From: Clostridium isatidis
GTDB taxonomy: Bacteria > Bacillota > Clostridia > Clostridiales > Clostridiaceae
DNA length: 64,000 bases
Direction: 5' to 3'
Assembly (NCBI RefSeq): GCF_002285495.1
Contig: NZ_CP016786.1
Coordinates: forward strand, 20,001-84,000
Below, piece after piece: positions 46,882 to 55,995 of this stretch. A program made the translations under genes and the position numbers. Under the pieces are notes generated by a model. It made no database searches. It saw only the letters and a program-made list of their open reading frames with translations, and was not told the DNA's origin. Each line of letters starts with the position of its first letter. Within the stretch, counting starts at the first letter, position 1.

Positions 46882-47655
46882 TTGGACGATAGAAGAAGGC
46901 CTATTGGTTTTTTTGATTCAGGAGTAGGTGGATTAAGTGTAATGAAGGAAGCTCTAAAGTTAATGCCTAATGAAGACTATATATATTTTGGAGATTCTAA
47001 AAATGCACCCTATGGTATAAGAACTGTAGATGAAGTAAGAAAGTTAACTTTTGATGCAGTTGATTTTCTATTAAGAAAGGGAGTTAAGGGTATTGTAATA
47101 GCCTGCAACACTGCAACTAGTGCAGCAGTTGAAGCTTTAAGAATGGAATATCCTAATATTCCTATAGTTGGAATAGAACCAGCTTTAAAACCAGCTGTTG
47201 AATTAAATAAAGAAGGAAGTATTTTAATTATGGCTACTTCCATGACTTTAAAGGAAAAGAAGTTTAATAATCTTATGGAAAGATATAAAGATAAAGCTAA
47301 TATAATTCCTGTACCATGTCCAGGATTAGTAGAATTTATAGAAGAAGGAAATTTTGAAGGCCAAGAAGTAGAGGATTATTTACATAATAAATTAAATGAG
47401 TATAATGATATAGAAATAGCTTCAGTTGTTTTAGGATGTACTCATTATCCTTTTGTAAAAAAGACAATTTCAAAAATTCTTGGTGATAAAATTGATATTA
47501 TTGATGGTGGTTATGGAACTGCAAAGGAAATACAAAGACGATTAAGAATTCAGAACTTATTAAATGATGAGGATAAAGAGGCTAATATAGAAATTATAAA
47601 TTCTTCTAACAAAAAGGAAGTACTTGATTTAAGTTATAAATTACTAAATATGTAA
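46882..47655 (+). CDS. murI: Glutamate racemase
   Basis: 257 residues. It makes D-glutamate for peptidoglycan. Motifs: GFFDSGVGGLSV at the N-terminus, with YFGDSKNAPYG; the two catalytic cysteines in IACNTATSAA (near residue 74) and LGCTHYPF (near 186). The start is TTG at 46882 with GTGAGG 5-8 nt before it; no in-frame ATG fits better. Confidence 0.95.
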   Translation: MDDRRRPIGFFDSGVGGLSVMKEALKLMPNEDYIYFGDSKNAPYGIRTVDEVRKLTFDAVDFLLRKGVKGIVIACNTATSAAVEALRMEYPNIPIVGIEPALKPAVELNKEGSILIMATSMTLKEKKFNNLMERYKDKANIIPVPCPGLVEFIEEGNFEGQEVEDYLHNKLNEYNDIEIASVVLGCTHYPFVKKTISKILGDKIDIIDGGYGTAKEIQRRLRIQNLLNDEDKEANIEIINSSNKKEVLDLSYKLLNM

Positions 47656-47838
47656 ATGATAATTTTTAGAAAGATATTATAAAATAATATATAATTTCAA
47701 ATAAAAAAATTTAATAGTTGTATTTACAATTAAAATATGAACATAATATCAAGTGAAACTTACATTCAGGGAGATTTTGTTATTAATATGAATGTTGGTT
47801 GAAAATATAAAACATAGGTAGAGAGAAAGGAGATTTTT

Positions 47839-48363
47839 ATGAAAAATCCAATTGTAACAATAAATATGGAGGATGGAGGAGTAATAAAAGCTGAATTATA
47901 CCCAGAGATTGCTCCAAATACAGTAAGAAATTTTATATCCTTAATAAATAAAGGTTTTTATGATGGTTTAATATTTCATAGAGTAATTCCTGGCTTTATG
48001 ATTCAGGGGGGATGCCCAGAAGGTACAGGAATGGGAGGCCCTGGATACAGTATTAAAGGTGAGTTTTCAAGAAATGGCTTTAAAAATGATTTAAAACATA
48101 TTAGAGGAGTTCTTTCAATGGCAAGAACAATAATACCAGATTCTGCTGGAAGTCAATTCTTTATTATGGTTGAAGATGCACCTCATTTAGATGGACAATA
48201 TGCTGCCTTTGGTAAAGTTATTGAAGGTATAGAAGTTGCAGATAAAATAGTATCAGCTAAGAGAGATTATTATGATAGACCATATGAAGATCAAAGAATG
48301 GTTAAAGTTACTGTAGACACTTTTGGTGAGAATTATGATGAGCCTGAAATAATAGAAGAATAA
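47839..48363 (+). CDS. ppiB: Cyclophilin-type peptidyl-prolyl isomerase
   Basis: 174 residues without a signal peptide, so cytoplasmic. Active-site parts are FHRVIPGFMIQGG, the SMAR tetrad in GVLSMARTI, and GSQFFIMVEDAPHLDGQYAAFG. It speeds proline isomerisation in folding. The leader (47752-47800) can fold with ACATTC / GAATGT. AAAGGAGA precedes the ATG. Followed by DUF3783 and an XRE gene on the same strand with short gaps. Confidence 0.94.
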   Translation: MKNPIVTINMEDGGVIKAELYPEIAPNTVRNFISLINKGFYDGLIFHRVIPGFMIQGGCPEGTGMGGPGYSIKGEFSRNGFKNDLKHIRGVLSMARTIIPDSAGSQFFIMVEDAPHLDGQYAAFGKVIEGIEVADKIVSAKRDYYDRPYEDQRMVKVTVDTFGENYDEPEIIEE

Positions 48364-48378
48364 TTTTAGGAGGGTTAT

Positions 48379-48747
48379 ATGTTAGATAATAATAAATGTA
48401 TATTAGTTTATAATATACCTTTAGAAAAATTAGATTTTTTAGCAGATGAAGGATATAAACTAATAGATGTAAAAAAAGAAATGATGGAAATGACTGTTAG
48501 AGATATTTTAAAGGGATTGAGATTTGAAACTATTAATTCAAAGGAATATAATGAATCTCTTATACTTTTTAATAATTTTTTTGATGAGGAATTAAGGGAT
48601 TTAATAAGAAGGATTAGAGAAAATATTAAAGGTGGAATTTTAGCAACAGTTACAGAACATTCTATAGACTGGAAGCTTAGTTATTTACTTGAACATTTAA
48701 TAGAAGAAAGAGAATGGTTTTTAAAGCAACAGAAGGGAAGAGCTTAA
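48379..48747 (+). CDS. DUF3783 family protein
   Basis: 122 residues beginning with a strand-helix pattern (CILVYNIPLEKLDFLADEG) typical of DUF3783, then a helical C-terminal half. No catalytic motif or membrane segment; function unknown. TAGGAGG precedes the ATG. The next gene starts 1 nt after its stop. Confidence 0.78.
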   Translation: MLDNNKCILVYNIPLEKLDFLADEGYKLIDVKKEMMEMTVRDILKGLRFETINSKEYNESLILFNNFFDEELRDLIRRIRENIKGGILATVTEHSIDWKLSYLLEHLIEEREWFLKQQKGRA

Positions 48748-48748
48748 G

Positions 48749-49432
48749 GTGAGTAGAGTAGGAGAAAAAATAAAGGAAGCGAGATTAAAAAGTGGATTAA
48801 GTCAAAAGCAATTAGCTAAAAAATTAGGAGTTGCAGAAAAGTTCATTAATGAAGTAGAAATTGGAAGAAGAGTTGCACCGGAAAGTCTTATAGAAAAAGC
48901 AGCGAAGATATTAAATACTGATTTTAATGATATAAGCATGAATGCTGCTGATGAGGTATTACAAGAAGAAAAGAAAAATTTGAGAGGAACAGCTGCAAAA
49001 AGAAATATTAATAAAAATAATGAATTAGATCAAGTTTGGACTAATGCCTTTTCATCGGTATTAAAAAATGTACCAATCTACGATTATTCTCTTTCAAGTA
49101 ATAAGGGATTTAAAGAAATGCCTATACATTCTAACAAAATAGAAGGTTTTGCTCAAGATAAGGTTATTTACCTAGAAATTGAGAATGATGAAATGTCTGG
49201 ATTTAGAATGTTAAAGGGAGATTTAGCATTTGCTTATCTAACAAAGGAAATAGTAAATAACGGTATATTTTTAGTCGATTATAAGGGGAAAAGAGCCATA
49301 AGACAAATTAAGGCGTTAGGAAATTCAAAATTATTAATTGTAAGCAATGGTGGAAGTTTATTAACAGAAACTGTTGAACAAAAAGAAATAGATATTATTG
49401 CTAAACTAGTAAGGTTAGAAATAAAACTTTAA
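48749..49432 (+). CDS. XRE-type regulator with S24/LexA-like C-terminal domain
   Basis: 227 residues, GTG start. The N-terminal helix-turn-helix is IKEARLKSGLSQKQLAKKLGVAEKFINEVE. A linker follows, then a C-terminal domain shaped like phage repressor/LexA (EIENDEMSGFRMLKGDLAF). The catalytic serine position of S24 peptidases (SM) reads EM, and the lysine position reads RQ, so self-cleavage is unlikely. It probably binds DNA as a stable dimer. Not in a phage context: it is cotranscribed with ppiB and DUF3783. Confidence 0.83.
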   Translation: MSRVGEKIKEARLKSGLSQKQLAKKLGVAEKFINEVEIGRRVAPESLIEKAAKILNTDFNDISMNAADEVLQEEKKNLRGTAAKRNINKNNELDQVWTNAFSSVLKNVPIYDYSLSSNKGFKEMPIHSNKIEGFAQDKVIYLEIENDEMSGFRMLKGDLAFAYLTKEIVNNGIFLVDYKGKRAIRQIKALGNSKLLIVSNGGSLLTETVEQKEIDIIAKLVRLEIKL

Positions 49433-49471
49433 AATAAAAAGTAAAAGCTAATATGTAAAATATAATGATTG

Positions 49472-49520
49472 AAGACGAAGTTTTCCATGTATAAACATGA
49501 AGAGATTTCGTCTTTATTTT
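49472..49520 (+). terminator. Terminator after the XRE gene
   Basis: Stem AAGACGAA / TTCGTCTT with an inner CATG / CATG part, then a T-rich tract. Confidence 0.75.
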
Positions 49521-49607
49521 TATTCTATAGTTTTAAAATGTTTATCACTTTTTTTTTGAATTACATATATTAATATTAATGAATAATGATGAAGGTAGGG
49601 CGATAAA

Positions 49608-51338
49608 GTGGAAAATATGGGGATAAATCATGTAGGTTCTGGATTAAGTCTTCTTCAAAATCTTCCAGCTAGTATTTCAGGTAAATTAGGGATTAGTTTT
49701 GCTCCAAGTTTACTTGAAGGAAATAGAATAGAAGTTATAATTTTAACCTCTAGTAATGAAGCAGAAATGCAGGAAATTGTATCAGGATTAGGAGGAACAT
49801 ATGAGGATTTAGGATATGGTTTTGGTATAGTAAATATACCAATTAATAGCTTAATTGCCTTATCTAATGTGCCGACAATTAGATATATCGAACTGCCCAA
49901 AAATTTATTTACAACTGATGCACAAAGTAATAGAGCTTCTTGCATTATTCAAGCAAGGGATAGATTTGATTTAGAAGGAGAAGGAGTTTTAATAGGATTT
50001 ATTGATACTGGAATAGATTATACTCATCCTGGATTTATGAATGAAGATGGAACAACTAGGATTGATTATATATATGATTTGAGTTTAGGTGGAGCTGTAT
50101 ATGATAGAGAGCAAATAAATTTAGCACTTCAAAGTCAAGATCCATTTTCAGTTGTACCTTCATTTGATCAAACAGGGCATGGAACCCATGTAGCAGGGAT
50201 TGCCTGTGCTGGAGGAAGAATAAGTGAACAATATTATGGAGTAGCACCAAGAAGTTCTATAGCTATGGTTAAATCTACAAGGGGACAATATGCTCTTAGT
50301 ACTAATATAATGAAAGGATTAAAATTTCTTGTAGATAAGTCAAAGGAACTTAATAAGCCTCTTGTTGTAAACATAAGTTTAAGTACTAATGATGGAGCAC
50401 ATAATGGCAAAAGTCTTTTAGAACAATATATATCAACAGTAGCAACATTAGAGAGAATTACTATTGTAATTGCAGCAGGTAATGAAGGAGATGCAGCCCA
50501 TCATATTGGAGGAGAACTTCAACCACAGCAAACAATATTTTTAAATGTAGCTGGTGATGAGAGAGCAATAGTATTTAATTTATATAAACCTATTTTAGCA
50601 AATCTAAGTATTAGAATAATAACTCCTACAGGACTTAATAGCGGAGATATAATAGTGAGAGAAGGCTATAGTGAGGGGATTATAGGAAGAGATAGATACC
50701 AGATTTATTATACAGGACCTAAGCCCTTTGATTTATTAGGTGAAATATCAATTGCAATAACAACAAATGCTCAATTTTTATCTGCAGGTCAGTGGGGTAT
50801 TAGAATTAATTTGCTAAATCAATACACTGGAGTTTTTGATATATGGCTGCCAATATCTGAGGGGTTAAATACTAGAACTAGATTTTTACAGCCAACTGTA
50901 TTAAATACTTTAGGAATACCCGCGACAGTAGAAAATGTTATAGCTGTTGGAAGTTACAATTATATAACTAATAATATATCATCCTTTAGTGGAAGAGGTC
51001 GTCCAGCTATGTTTCAATTAATAAGACCTGATCTTGTTGCTCCAGGAGAAAATATTTCTTCTCTTGCACCAAATAAGTCTTTTGATACTAAGACTGGAAC
51101 ATCCATGGCAGCTCCTAATATAGCTGGAATAGCAGCACTGATGATGGAATGGGGGATTATTAAAGGAAATGATCCATTTTTATATGGTGAGAGATTAAAA
51201 TATTATTTGGTTGTTTCTGCCAATAGACCAAGAACAGATATAAGATATCCTGATCCAAGTTGGGGATATGGGGAAGTTTGTTTGTTTGCGGCTATAGAGA
51301 ATATTATTAATACTTTAGGCGTCAGAAAATCTAGGTAA
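49608..51338 (+). CDS. Csp-type subtilisin-like germination protease
   Basis: 576 residues. An N-terminal pro-region (about 1-105) precedes an S8 domain with all three catalytic residues: Asp133 in FIDTGIDYTHPG, His191 in GHGTHVAG, and the serine in GTSMAAPNIAG near residue 494. A jelly-roll insertion lies between His and Ser, as in CspB structures. In C. perfringens Csp proteases cut pro-SleC during spore germination; here the gene sits 76 nt upstream of sleC. Only one csp gene is present and it is catalytically intact. The GTG at 49608 is used; an ATG at 49617 is possible. Confidence 0.92.
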   Translation: MENMGINHVGSGLSLLQNLPASISGKLGISFAPSLLEGNRIEVIILTSSNEAEMQEIVSGLGGTYEDLGYGFGIVNIPINSLIALSNVPTIRYIELPKNLFTTDAQSNRASCIIQARDRFDLEGEGVLIGFIDTGIDYTHPGFMNEDGTTRIDYIYDLSLGGAVYDREQINLALQSQDPFSVVPSFDQTGHGTHVAGIACAGGRISEQYYGVAPRSSIAMVKSTRGQYALSTNIMKGLKFLVDKSKELNKPLVVNISLSTNDGAHNGKSLLEQYISTVATLERITIVIAAGNEGDAAHHIGGELQPQQTIFLNVAGDERAIVFNLYKPILANLSIRIITPTGLNSGDIIVREGYSEGIIGRDRYQIYYTGPKPFDLLGEISIAITTNAQFLSAGQWGIRINLLNQYTGVFDIWLPISEGLNTRTRFLQPTVLNTLGIPATVENVIAVGSYNYITNNISSFSGRGRPAMFQLIRPDLVAPGENISSLAPNKSFDTKTGTSMAAPNIAGIAALMMEWGIIKGNDPFLYGERLKYYLVVSANRPRTDIRYPDPSWGYGEVCLFAAIENIINTLGVRKSR

Positions 51339-51414
51339 TAAACTATTAAAATTAGAACCTAATATTGCATATAGGAATATAATAATTAAAGAAAAAATAA
51401 AAAAGGAGTAAAAA

Positions 51415-52779
51415 ATGGCTGCAAAAGGCAGATTAAAAATTCAGACCTTTGTAGGAGATAGTTATATACCTATAGACAATGCTACTATAACAATAAGACC
51501 TTCTTTTGGAAGTGGAACCCAGAGACAAGATATAGTTATTTCAACTAATTCAATGGGAGAAACAGAAGAAGTAGAACTTGATGCACCACCTCTTGAGTAT
51601 TCACAGGCTCCTTTGGGACAAGTTCCTTATAGTATGTATGATATAAGGATAGACAGGGAAGGCTTCGAAAGTATAATAATAAATAGATGTCAGGTATTTC
51701 CAGACCAAACTGCAATACAACCAGCTAACATGATAGAAGTTTCTCCATTAATAGATATCAATAGAAATAGATTTTTTGAAAGAGCAGAAATTATTAATAT
51801 TGGTCCAAATGTATTAAATGGTAATTATCCTCCTAAAATTCCAGAAGAAGAGGAAAAGCCACTCCCAGAACCAACTTCAGGGGTTGTATTACCAGAACCA
51901 GTTATACCTGAATTTATAGTAGTACATGCAGGGGGACCTAATAATCTAAATGCACCTAATTATAGAGTTCGTTATAAGGATTATATAAAGAATGTGGCAT
52001 CTTGTGAAATATATTCAACTTGGCCAGAAAATACAATAAGAGCTAATGTATATGCTATAATATCTTTTACCCTTAATAGAATTTTCACTGAATGGTATAG
52101 AGGCAAGGGAAAAAATTTTCAAATAACAAATTCAACTGCTTATGATCATGCTTTTATATATGGTAGAAATTATTTTGATAGCATAAGTAAAGTAGTTGAT
52201 GATATTTTTGCCACATATATCAGAAGATTTAATAGCAAGCAGCCTCTTTTAGCTCAATATTGTGATGGGCAGAATGTACAATGTCCAGGTTGGATGACTC
52301 AATGGGGAAGCAAATACTTAGGAGATCAGGGAAGGACGCCATATGAAATATTAACAAACTTTTATGGAAATAATATTGAATTAATCAGAGCTGATGAGGT
52401 TCAAGGAATACCAGAATCCTATCCGGGATTTGAGTTAACTATTGGATCTTCAGGGCCACCAGTTAGAACTATTCAAGAACAATTAAATAGAATCGCTGAT
52501 AATTATCCTTTAATACCAAAAGTGGCAGTAGATGGTCAGTTTGGAGAAAATACTGCTGAAGCAGTTAGAGTTTTCCAGGGCGTTTTTAACTTGCCTAGAA
52601 CTGGGGTTGTAGATTATGCTACTTGGTATGAAATTTCTAATATATATGTTGGAGTAACTAGAATAGCTGAACTTAGGGGAAATAAAAAAACTATAGATAG
52701 AATATTTATTCCTCCAAGATCTTTTGATAATTTATACGATCCTAATGTGCCTAAATTTAGATATAAAGATGAAATTTAA
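51415..52779 (+). CDS. sleC: SleC, spore cortex-lytic enzyme precursor
   Basis: 454 residues, close to C. perfringens SleC in length and sequence type. The pro-part covers about residues 1-150 and ends in an acidic, proline-rich linker (PEEEEKPLPEPTSGVVLPEP). The catalytic SpoIID-like lytic domain follows (NYRVRYKDYIKNVASCEIY, then NVYAIISFTLNRIFTEWY). A C-terminal peptidoglycan-binding domain (about 350-425) has VDGQFGENTAEAVRVFQ. It degrades cortex during germination after cleavage by Csp. AAAGGAG precedes the ATG. It is followed by an unusual TAGTTAG repeat. Confidence 0.95.
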   Translation: MAAKGRLKIQTFVGDSYIPIDNATITIRPSFGSGTQRQDIVISTNSMGETEEVELDAPPLEYSQAPLGQVPYSMYDIRIDREGFESIIINRCQVFPDQTAIQPANMIEVSPLIDINRNRFFERAEIINIGPNVLNGNYPPKIPEEEEKPLPEPTSGVVLPEPVIPEFIVVHAGGPNNLNAPNYRVRYKDYIKNVASCEIYSTWPENTIRANVYAIISFTLNRIFTEWYRGKGKNFQITNSTAYDHAFIYGRNYFDSISKVVDDIFATYIRRFNSKQPLLAQYCDGQNVQCPGWMTQWGSKYLGDQGRTPYEILTNFYGNNIELIRADEVQGIPESYPGFELTIGSSGPPVRTIQEQLNRIADNYPLIPKVAVDGQFGENTAEAVRVFQGVFNLPRTGVVDYATWYEISNIYVGVTRIAELRGNKKTIDRIFIPPRSFDNLYDPNVPKFRYKDEI

Positions 52780-52780
52780 C

Positions 52781-52864
52781 TAGTTAGTAGTTAGTAGTTA
52801 GGAGTTAGTAGTTAGTAGTTAGTAGTTAGGAGTGTGGAGTTATACTCTGCACTACTAACTACAT
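52781..52864. repeat. TAGTTAG heptamer tandem repeat with a matching hairpin arm
   Basis: Seven units TAGTTAG/GAGTTAG at 52781-52829 in the order T-T-T-G-T-T-T, then an eighth beginning GAGTGTG. This gives a higher-order 28-bp period. The sequence then continues to ACTACTAACTA near 52851-52861, the reverse complement of repeat units, so a long hairpin with loop region GAGTTATACTC is possible. A fragment with the words GTGTGGAGTTAGGAGTT also lies at 40787-40803. Confidence 0.85.
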
Positions 52865-52876
52865 GCTGTTTATTGT

Positions 52877-53938
52877 TTAATCATTTATTGTTTTTCTATT
52901 TTTTATATAAAAAATTATAGTTTGACTAATAAAAATAAGGCATAGTGCGCCAAAGATAGGATATAGTGTTTTTATTAGATTAGAAAATCCTAAGGTTGAT
53001 ATAGGAAATGCAATAAATATTACTAAAAATATTGCATTTTTAAATTTAATTTTAAATACTTTATTTAAAGTTTTACTTATTGAATAAACATCTGAAATTT
53101 CAGTTGAGAACATTTCTAATAATATTACTGTAAGAAGCAAGGCTTGGATTATTGTTCCAAATCTCTGAGCTACTAATAATAGAGGTATTTCATATTCATA
53201 GATATAGGGTTGATTGACCATTAACAAAAGATTAATGATAAAACTTAATACTGCTAATCCAATAGCTCCTAATGTTACACCTATAATCATGGTTTTAGGT
53301 TTTTTTATTTGATTGCTTAAAGGAACTATTACACCACAAGAAGAAGTTGCATTAAAAGCTGAATATAGAAGAGTTGATAGGACTATACCTGTTTTTCTTG
53401 GCTCAAATTTATTTATAAAGTCAACAGAAAATATGTCTTTACAAAATAAAAAATATAAAACAGTGATTAATGTTATAGTGAAAATAAGTATAGGAACAAT
53501 AAAGGAGTTAACTTCTATTAAACCATTTGTATCCCTTAATAAAAAGAAAATAGCAACGGTCATCATTATTAAAGAGCCAATAAGTTTTGGAATACCAAAA
53601 AATTGATTAAGTAAAGCACCACTCCCAGCTAAAATGATTGAGGCACTAGATAACATAAATAAAGTTGTAATTACACTAGTTAATTTTCCTAATATGTTGG
53701 GACTAACAATACTCATTAGTTCAGCGTAAGAATTTAAATTATACTTAATACTTATTTTAGAAGCAATTATAGCTATAATTATATAAAAGAAACCGCAAAA
53801 AATAATACCTATAAAACTAGATAAACCATAAGATGTAAAAAAGTTTAATATTTCTTGGCCAGAAGCTAAACCAGCACCAACTATTGTTCCAATAAAAACA
53901 AAAGCTATTTGAAAAATCTTTGATAAATCTTCCTTCAT
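52877..53938 (-). CDS. YkvI family membrane protein, possible transporter
   Basis: 353 residues with ten or so membrane segments. The start IFQIAFVFIGTIVGAGLASGQEILNFF is typical of YkvI proteins, which share the amino-acid transporter (LeuT-like) fold with an unwound first helix at GAGLASGQE. Substrate unknown. A run AGGGGG precedes the ATG. Convergent with sleC. Confidence 0.85.
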   Translation of the reverse strand: MKEDLSKIFQIAFVFIGTIVGAGLASGQEILNFFTSYGLSSFIGIIFCGFFYIIIAIIASKISIKYNLNSYAELMSIVSPNILGKLTSVITTLFMLSSASIILAGSGALLNQFFGIPKLIGSLIMMTVAIFFLLRDTNGLIEVNSFIVPILIFTITLITVLYFLFCKDIFSVDFINKFEPRKTGIVLSTLLYSAFNATSSCGVIVPLSNQIKKPKTMIIGVTLGAIGLAVLSFIINLLLMVNQPYIYEYEIPLLLVAQRFGTIIQALLLTVILLEMFSTEISDVYSISKTLNKVFKIKFKNAIFLVIFIAFPISTLGFSNLIKTLYPIFGALCLIFISQTIIFYIKNRKTIND

Positions 53939-54078
53939 TTAACATCCCCCTAAAGCCTGTATATTAACAAATATATATTCTTAACAGAGTTTTTATTCTA
54001 CAAAATAGAAAACTTACATGGAAAATTTTGCTTTGTCCAAAAGTTTTAATATATTTTAGATATGTAGTAAAATAAAAG

Positions 54079-54098
54079 GTACAAACTATAATTTGTAC
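54079..54098. promoter_or_regulatory. Palindrome GTACAAA-N6-TTTGTAC before the radical SAM gene
   Basis: Perfect 7-base arms around CTATAA, ending 12 nt before the ribosome site GGAGGA. It may be an operator or a leader hairpin. Confidence 0.5.
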
Positions 54099-54119
54099 TT
54101 ATACTTTATGGAGGAAAAT

Positions 54120-55043
54120 ATGAAAGAATGGAATGGTAAGAGATATCATAGTTTTAACTATTATCTTAGAAATAAATTTAATGAAAAAGTATATAAAATA
54201 GCTTTAGATGGAGGTTTTACTTGTCCGAATAGAGATGGAAAAGTTGGAGTAGGAGGATGTACTTTCTGCAGTGCTAGGGGATCTGGAGATTTTGCTGGGA
54301 GTAGAAGGTTAGAGATAACAAGTCAGTTTGAAGATAGAAGAAAAATGATGGAAAAGAAGTGGCATAGTCAGAAGTTAATTGCTTATTTCCAAGCTTATAC
54401 TAATACATATGCTCCAGTAGATGTTCTTAGAAAAAAGTATTATGAGGCGTTAAATCAAGAGAATGTTGTAGCTATGTCTATAGCAACAAGACCAGATTGC
54501 ATTGATGATGATGTATTGGATTTATTATCAGAAATAAATGAAAAAACCTATCTTATAGTTGAACTTGGGCTGCAAACAGTAAATGATGAAGTTGCAAGAA
54601 GCTTTAATAGAGGTTATGATTTTGAGGTTTTTGATAATACTCTAAAAAGATTATTAGATAGAAATATTGAAGTTGTAGTACATTCTATTTTTGGTCTTCC
54701 AGGTGAAACCGAAGAAGATATGATGAAGACTGTAGATTACATTGCTCATTCTGGTGCAAAGGGAATAAAATTTCACTTGCTTCATTTGATGGAAAAAACA
54801 AAAATGGCAGAGCAATATAGAAGAGGAGAATTTAAACTGCTAGAACAAGATGAATACATAGATTTAGTTTGTAAGGCAATAGCAAGAATACCAGAAGATA
54901 TGGTAGTACATAGATTGACAGGAGATGCACCTAGGGAATTATTAATTGGACCTATGTGGAGCTTAAAAAAATGGGAAGTGTTAAATGCAATAGATAAGGC
55001 TTTAGTGGATAATGATATATGGCAAGGAAAAAACTTTAAGTAG
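54120..55043 (+). CDS. TIGR01212 family radical SAM protein (YhcC-like)
   Basis: 307 residues. The N-terminus WNGKRYHSFNYYLRNKF and the cysteine cluster FTCPNRDG...GGCTFCSARG are those of YhcC proteins. The barrel shows SIATRPDCIDDDVLDLL and LGLQTVNDEVARSFNRGYD. It should cleave S-adenosylmethionine with a [4Fe-4S] cluster; the true substrate is not known to me. The ATG at 54120 follows GGAGGA. Confidence 0.9.
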   Translation: MKEWNGKRYHSFNYYLRNKFNEKVYKIALDGGFTCPNRDGKVGVGGCTFCSARGSGDFAGSRRLEITSQFEDRRKMMEKKWHSQKLIAYFQAYTNTYAPVDVLRKKYYEALNQENVVAMSIATRPDCIDDDVLDLLSEINEKTYLIVELGLQTVNDEVARSFNRGYDFEVFDNTLKRLLDRNIEVVVHSIFGLPGETEEDMMKTVDYIAHSGAKGIKFHLLHLMEKTKMAEQYRRGEFKLLEQDEYIDLVCKAIARIPEDMVVHRLTGDAPRELLIGPMWSLKKWEVLNAIDKALVDNDIWQGKNFK

Positions 55044-55184
55044 TTTACATTGCACAGTATGTAGTCACAGTTTTGGATGAAACTACTAGGCAGTTTCTAT
55101 AACTTATGCTATTTTAAATGTTTTGCATTGGTAATAACAATTAGAAAATAGCTGTGAATTCTGAACTGAGAGAAGGGGAGTTAT

Positions 55185-55907
55185 GTGAATATAGATGTTA
55201 TTATATCAGCAAATCATATTAACGAAGAATATTTGAAGAATAAGATTGTAGTTGTAATAGATATGTTAAGAGCTACATCAGTTATAGCAACAGCTATAAA
55301 TAATGGAGCTAAAGAGGTTATACCAATATTAACGGTAGAAGAGGCTCTTAAGAAAAAGGAAGAACTTAAAGCCAATGGAATTGAAGCATTACTTGGTGGA
55401 GAGAGAAAGGCAGTAAAGATTGATGGCTTTGATTTTACTAATTCTCCATTAGAATACACAAAGGAAAAAATAGAAGGGAAGACAATTATCTTAACAACTA
55501 CCAATGGTACAAGAGCAATAAATTTAAGTAAAAAGGCAAAAAAGATACTAATTGCTTCAATGCTAAATGCTAGAGCTGTTGTAGATGCATTAAAAAATGA
55601 AAAAGAAGATATAATATTTATAAATGCAGGAACCAACGGTGAATTTTCTATGGATGATTACATTTGCTCTGGCTATATGATAAGCTTACTTTGCAGAGAA
55701 ACTTGCTGTAATTTATCAGATATTTCAAAGACAGCTAAAATAATATATGAAAATAATATTAATATTATAGATTTTATAAAAGAAGCAAAACATTATAATA
55801 TATTAAAAAGTCTTAATTTAGAAAATGATTTATATTATTGTATAAAAAAGGACATAATAAAAATAGTTCCTTATTTTAATAAATATAAAAATTCTATTGA
55901 AAAATAA
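55185..55907 (+). CDS. 2-phosphosulfolactate phosphatase family protein (ComB-like)
   Basis: 240 residues. Family signatures are VVVIDMLRATSVIATAINNGAKEV, LLGGERKAVKIDGFDFTNSP, LTTTNGTRAI and INAGTNGEFSMDDYICSG. Archaeal ComB removes phosphate from 2-phosphosulfolactate in coenzyme M synthesis, a pathway not expected here, so the real substrate in clostridia is open. The GTG start at 55185 follows AAGGGGAG. It is followed by a gene-free stretch with a Fur box. Confidence 0.88.
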   Translation: MNIDVIISANHINEEYLKNKIVVVIDMLRATSVIATAINNGAKEVIPILTVEEALKKKEELKANGIEALLGGERKAVKIDGFDFTNSPLEYTKEKIEGKTIILTTTNGTRAINLSKKAKKILIASMLNARAVVDALKNEKEDIIFINAGTNGEFSMDDYICSGYMISLLCRETCCNLSDISKTAKIIYENNINIIDFIKEAKHYNILKSLNLENDLYYCIKKDIIKIVPYFNKYKNSIEK

Positions 55908-55942
55908 ATTAATAAAAAAGAATAAAATATTAAAGATTTTTG

Positions 55943-55995
55943 TTGACAAATATAATAAAAACATTTAATATTAAAATACAATGATAATCAATATC
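55943..55995 (+). promoter_or_regulatory. Promoter and Fur box of a gene-free transcription unit
   Basis: TTGACA (55943-55948), 17 nt, TAATAT (55966-55971). TACAATGATAATCAATATC at 55977-55995 agrees with the 19-base Fur consensus at 16 positions and with TGATAATNATTATCA at all but one. The box starts at the expected transcription start, so Fur-Fe should repress. Confidence 0.72.

Noticed and set aside
47752..47800. Riboswitch in the ppiB leader
   Set aside because: Only a short ACATTC/GAATGT stem is seen, with no known aptamer and no terminator or sequestering partner.
48749..49432. Prophage repressor marking an integrated phage
   Set aside because: Flanking genes are ppiB, DUF3783 and csp; no phage structural, integrase or attachment sequences are visible.
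52781..52864. CRISPR array
   Set aside because: The units are 7 bp head-to-tail without spacers and no cas gene is present; it is a minisatellite.
55143..55187. ATG at 55183 as comB start
   Set aside because: It is out of frame with the gene; the overlapping GTG at 55185 gives the conserved N-terminus.
55214..55636. 140-codon frame on the minus strand
   Set aside because: It is antisense to the well-supported comB-like gene and is a composition shadow.
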